A stretch of 64,000 nt of DNA from assembly GCA_050303415.1 (NCBI GenBank), contig JBNLBS010000001.1, positions 124,001 through 188,000 on the forward strand. Direction: 5' to 3'. This DNA comes from JBNLBS01 sp050303415 (GTDB lineage: Bacteria; Pseudomonadota; Gammaproteobacteria; Methylococcales; Methylomonadaceae). The notes beneath the pieces are model-generated. The model was not told the DNA's origin and made no database searches. It saw nothing but the letters and a program-made list of their open reading frames with translations. How positions within the stretch are numbered: position 1 is the first letter of the stretch; the number at the start of each line of letters is the position of its first letter. Shown here piece by piece: positions 62,376-64,000 of the stretch. A program made the translations under genes and the position numbers.

Positions 62376-63488
62376 TTACTCACTTTGATTAATCAAAGTT
62401 TTTAAAATATTAATAAACTGTTTAATTTCAGTCTCGGTATTTGCCTGCCCCAGACTGATTCGAATTGCCGCTTTTGCCAACTCCGGAGTTACCCCCATTG
62501 CTATCAATACCGGGCTTGGTTGCCCGCCACCACTGGCACAAGCAGATGCACTGGAAACAGCAATGCCCTTACCATCCAACTGCATTAACAGCATTTCACC
62601 ATCACTACCGGTAATTGCAAATTGCACAGTATTCGCAAGTCGATCCACATCAGCAGAAAAAACACTTAACCCCGGAATCTGATTTAACTCCTGCTCCAGC
62701 AGCAATCTACAATGCAAATTTTTTTCTTGCCGCTCAAGCATTTCTAAACGAGCCAATTCGGCTGCTTTGCCAAAACCTATAATGGCGGCTACATTTTCCG
62801 TACCCGGTCTTAAACCTCGCTCCTGTCCTCCACCCAACTGTACCGGATCAACAGCTATCGATTTATCCAGTACTAGTGCACCACAACCCTTTGGTCCATA
62901 AATCTTATGGCTTGATAAAGACATAAGTTGTACCCCGAGCTGTTTAAAAGACACCGGCATTTTGCCGGCTGCCTGCACGGCATCTGTATGTAAGGTAAAG
63001 CCTTTGTCAACCAAGCATTGACTATATTCGGCCAGATTTTGAATGGCACCCGTCTCATTATTGGCCAGCATGATTGATACCAGACCGGATTTGACCTGAG
63101 CCAAGTGCTGTATTGCGTCCTGCCTAACAATCCCCTGTTCATTAACCGTTATGGTTTTAAGCTCAACACCTTGCTGTTGCAAACGTAGCGCCGGCTGGAA
63201 GATAGATGGATGTTCAATGGCTGAAATAGCCAACGTGTCCTGAGGTTTTACAACGGTTAGAGCCAGATTATTTGCCTCGGTTCCGCCACTGGTAAATACA
63301 ACCTGATCAGGATGGGCATCAACCAATGCAGCAACTTGCTCCCTGGCCGTCTCAATCGCACTTCGACTTAACCGGCCTAATCGATATAAACTGGAAGGGT
63401 TGCCATAGAACCGGTTAAAAAAAGGCTGCATTGCGTCCAGTACCCGTTCATCAACTGGTGTGGTAGCATTGTGATCAAAGTAGATCAT
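62376..63488 (-). CDS. iscS: Cysteine desulfurase, NifS/IscS-like
   Basis: Pyridoxal-phosphate enzyme of 370 residues that removes sulfur from cysteine for Fe-S cluster assembly. The cofactor lysine is K195 (in LSSHKIYGPKG), with H93 stacking on the ring (IEHPSI). The persulfide-carrying cysteine is C317 in SSASACASGGGQPSP. The protein is shorter than classical IscS (about 404), lacks its C-terminal extension that binds IscU, and the active-site loop differs from the SSGSACTSASLEPS type. ATG 63488 overlaps the iscR stop as ATGA. Confidence 0.92.
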   Translation of the reverse strand: MIYFDHNATTPVDERVLDAMQPFFNRFYGNPSSLYRLGRLSRSAIETAREQVAALVDAHPDQVVFTSGGTEANNLALTVVKPQDTLAISAIEHPSIFQPALRLQQQGVELKTITVNEQGIVRQDAIQHLAQVKSGLVSIMLANNETGAIQNLAEYSQCLVDKGFTLHTDAVQAAGKMPVSFKQLGVQLMSLSSHKIYGPKGCGALVLDKSIAVDPVQLGGGQERGLRPGTENVAAIIGFGKAAELARLEMLERQEKNLHCRLLLEQELNQIPGLSVFSADVDRLANTVQFAITGSDGEMLLMQLDGKGIAVSSASACASGGGQPSPVLIAMGVTPELAKAAIRISLGQANTETEIKQFINILKTLINQSE

Positions 63489-63976
63489 TCGGGCCTTACA
63501 CTAACCCCCTCATGCAGAGTAGCTTCAATCACATGATGGGTAGAGCTATCCTGCCTTTTAGCAACTTCTTGCACACTGCTTCTGGCCAGCAGATCTCCCA
63601 GGCTGATTCCTCTTAAATAGTTACGAATCTGATCGCTTAACCCCATCCATAAATCATGTGTCAAGCAAGCCTGGTTATTCTGACAATTGCCTTCACCGCC
63701 GCATTTTGTGGAATCCAACGGCTCATCCACAGCCTCAATAACCTCGGCAACATTAATATCTTTAGCATCACGACTTAATTTATAGCCACCACCCGGTCCT
63801 CGAACCCCAGTCACCATACCGGCACGGCGTAAACGTGCAAATAATTGCTCCAGATAGGATAGAGAAATTGTTTGTCGTGTAGCAATATCCGTTAAAGTTA
63901 CCGGTTTCTTCTGACTATGAAAAGCCAAATCCAACATTGCCGTAACTGCATAACGGCCTTTAGTGGTTAATCGCAC
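63485..63976 (-). CDS. iscR: Fe-S cluster-responsive regulator IscR
   Basis: Rrf2-family repressor of 163 residues. The winged helix covers about 1-65 (MRLTTKGRYAVTAMLDLA). The [2Fe-2S] ligands C92, C98, C104 and H107 (CGGEGNCQNNQACLTH) match E. coli IscR in number and spacing. It begins with GTG at 63976, with AAGGA eight bases upstream. It heads iscR-iscS-iscA; autoregulation by cluster status is expected, but the promoter lies beyond the window edge. Confidence 0.95.
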   Translation of the reverse strand: MRLTTKGRYAVTAMLDLAFHSQKKPVTLTDIATRQTISLSYLEQLFARLRRAGMVTGVRGPGGGYKLSRDAKDINVAEVIEAVDEPLDSTKCGGEGNCQNNQACLTHDLWMGLSDQIRNYLRGISLGDLLARSSVQEVAKRQDSSTHHVIEATLHEGVSVRPE

Positions 63977-64000
63977 GAGACAATCCTTAATAAATTAATT

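Noticed and set aside
1..64000. Search for CRISPR arrays, insertion sequences, phage genes, toxin-antitoxin pairs and tRNA genes
   Set aside because: No regularly spaced repeats, transposase-like proteins or tRNA T-loop sequences in a cloverleaf context were seen; a computed scan would be needed to exclude weak cases.

Overview
This is a conserved core-genome stretch of a Gammaproteobacterium with GC in the low-to-mid forties (judged by eye). The evidence is synteny with Escherichia coli and its relatives: the complete dcw cluster ending in lpxC, the rsmI/lpoA-yraN-diaA-dolP block, gpmI-envC, yibN-secB-gpsA, nadC near ampD, ribF-ileS-lspA, and ispB divergent from rplU-rpmA-obgE. MurE carries the DNPR motif of meso-diaminopimelate ligases, and LpxC, LpoA, DolP and a porin show an outer membrane. 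The mix (NhaD antiporter, CysI-type sulfite reductase with a DUF934 protein, dciA instead of a dnaC-like loader, murB inside dcw) would suit a free-living aquatic lineage such as Methylococcales, but that placement is inference; no diagnostic methane-oxidation gene is present.

Layout. 1-3.2 kb: partial nhaD (-), then the sulfite/nitrite reductase and DUF934 pair (+). 3.3-7.5 kb: gpmI-envC-ctpA (-). 7.7-10.6 kb: an ArsR regulator with a SqrR-like cysteine pair, a membrane rhodanese, secB, gpsA and an orphan tusB/dsrH (+). 10.6-16.4 kb: secA, glgP, trmL (-). 16.6-35.4 kb: dciA (+), then the dcw cluster on the minus strand in transcription order mraZ-rsmH-ftsL-ftsI-murE-murF-mraY-murD-ftsW-murG-murC-murB-ddl-ftsQ-ftsA-ftsZ-lpxC. 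35.8-36.2 kb: RNase P RNA (-). 36.4-40.7 kb: rsmI (-) divergent from lpoA-yraN-diaA-dolP (+). 41.2-44.1 kb: a DUF1631 protein and nadC (-). 44.2-49.1 kb: ampD (+), ribF-ileS-lspA (-). 49.3-53.0 kb: an accessory block holding a BBP2-type porin, a small membrane protein, a beta-carbonic anhydrase and a YeeZ-like epimerase, lying between ribF and murJ. 53.0-58 kb: murJ, rpsT, proB, obgE, rpmA, rplU. 58-62 kb: ispB, a two-component system and a second beta-carbonic anhydrase. 62-64 kb: iscR-iscS-iscA with no iscU.

The genes are dominated by envelope construction: lipid II synthesis and flipping (mur genes, mraY, murJ), septation (fts genes), hydrolase control (EnvC, DolP, AmpD), synthase activation (LpoA) and the first committed lipid A step (LpxC). 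A second theme is sulfur: sulfite reduction, a probable persulfide sensor with rhodanese, TusB, and cysteine desulfurase. A third is bicarbonate supply, with two carbonic anhydrases that have different regulatory DNA.

I found no phage, insertion sequence, CRISPR array, toxin-antitoxin pair or defence island, and no tRNA gene. The less ordinary items are mostly regulatory or structural: a duplicated 20-bp palindromic operator in the porin/carbonic-anhydrase promoter region, a perfect 11-bp tandem repeat between the response regulator and the second carbonic anhydrase, a helically phased set of MraZ-type boxes over the dcw promoter, an enlarged arm in the RNase P RNA, and an isc operon without its scaffold gene. 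I do not see a clearly new multi-gene system.
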